Below, piece by piece: positions 63,776-64,000 of a stretch of DNA of 64,000 bases. The translations under genes were made by a program, and so were the position numbers. Under the pieces are notes generated by a model. That model searched no databases. It had not been told where the DNA came from and worked only from the letters and a program-made list of their open reading frames with translations. The DNA comes from JAUIIK01 sp041390865 (GTDB taxonomy: Bacteria; Chloroflexota; Chloroflexia; Thermomicrobiales; CFX8). The stretch is from positions 310,001 through 374,000 of the forward strand of contig JAWKPC010000003.1 in NCBI GenBank assembly GCA_041390865.1. The letters are read 5' to 3'. Positions within the stretch are counted from its first letter, which is position 1. Each line of letters starts with the position of its first letter.

Positions 63776-64000
63776 AAGAAGATCCCCTTGCTTCCATCGC
63801 CGCCCCACCAGCGGCAAATCCGTCAATCGGATCTGGCATGGACAAGGCCATTGTACCGGAGGAGGTCACGCAAATCCTTATGTTGACTCGATGTCAGGGA
63901 GAATCGGGACTTTCCGGTTGCCTTCCGGCCGCTGCAGCGGAGCCCCTGCGATAGGCTGCGATGCTGATCTATGATGTCGGAACAAATGCATTGGACGAAT

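Noticed and set aside
1..64000. tRNA-Sec (selC), selB or selD in the window
   Set aside because: The only tRNA I find is tRNA-Leu(CAA) at 31226-31308; no long tRNA with UCA anticodon and no SelB- or SelD-like protein is present.
1..64000. CRISPR array, phage or insertion sequence
   Set aside because: No regularly spaced repeats, transposase, integrase or structural phage genes were seen.

Overview
The window is about 64 kb of GC-rich bacterial chromosome, densely coding on both strands. There is no phage, insertion sequence or CRISPR array. The gene mix suggests a Chloroflexota bacterium, probably of the Thermomicrobia/Sphaerobacter type. It combines Tat-exported lipoproteins, a surface repeat of the form YFPETGH...YFERARFE, an LLM-class flavin oxidoreductase and a fused MFS/spermidine-synthase protein. 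That placement is inference from gene content, not from a marker-gene tree.

Layout. 0-5 kb: end of a glycosyltransferase, a sigma factor, a divergent pair of redox genes (DUF3179 and AhpD-like), SRAP peptidase, VOC protein. 5-11 kb: one co-directional run (TPP enzyme, spermidine-synthase-like membrane protein, pgeF, yggS, WalJ-like MBL hydrolase) closed by a terminator. 11-18 kb: nucleoside hydrolase, then a signalling block (GAF histidine kinase, single-domain receiver, REC-PAS-GAF-GGDEF-EAL protein). 18-21 kb: DUF2071, a small acidic protein, a lower-GC poorly coding stretch and a GNAT gene. 21-31 kb: orphan peptide-type substrate-binding lipoprotein, iron-transport-like protein, ion channel, SIS remnant, SelA-like PLP enzyme, creatininase, LLM oxidoreductase, chagasin-type inhibitor, tRNA-Leu. 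31-48 kb: alpha-CTD-like membrane protein, second nucleoside hydrolase, L,D-transpeptidase, MFS exporter, a glutamine-synthetase-like/amidohydrolase pair, CsoR, aminotransferase, AlaX, LysM protein, CrcB, anti-sigma-like protein, lipoprotein, esterase, FAD oxidoreductase. 48-64 kb: TrmH, MoxR-DUF58-DUF4129, HemW, L25, MarR, S21, DUF2085, Tat-exported amidase, DUF427, PAP2, GDPD and a CAP protein.

Main observation. Three genes have an in-frame UGA that splits an otherwise intact domain. In the AhpD-like protein (3346-3969) the UGA is the second position of the catalytic CxxC (C-V-F-UGA-x3-H). In its divergent neighbour, the DUF3179 protein (1825-3126), it is the first position of the conserved CPLC motif. 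Each has a SECIS-like hairpin just downstream. Many other genes here end at UGA, so UGA is not reassigned. The best reading is two adjacent selenoproteins. A GNAT gene (20688-21110) has a third, weaker case. No selenocysteine machinery lies in this window.

Caution. At least five other genes carry one-base frameshifts, several at runs of four G or C (FAD oxidoreductase three times, SelA-like enzyme, amidase C-terminus), plus two compensating shifts in a nucleoside hydrolase and one in a receiver domain. These look like homopolymer consensus errors rather than biology. They cannot explain the in-frame UGA codons, because the reading frame is the same on both sides of each.
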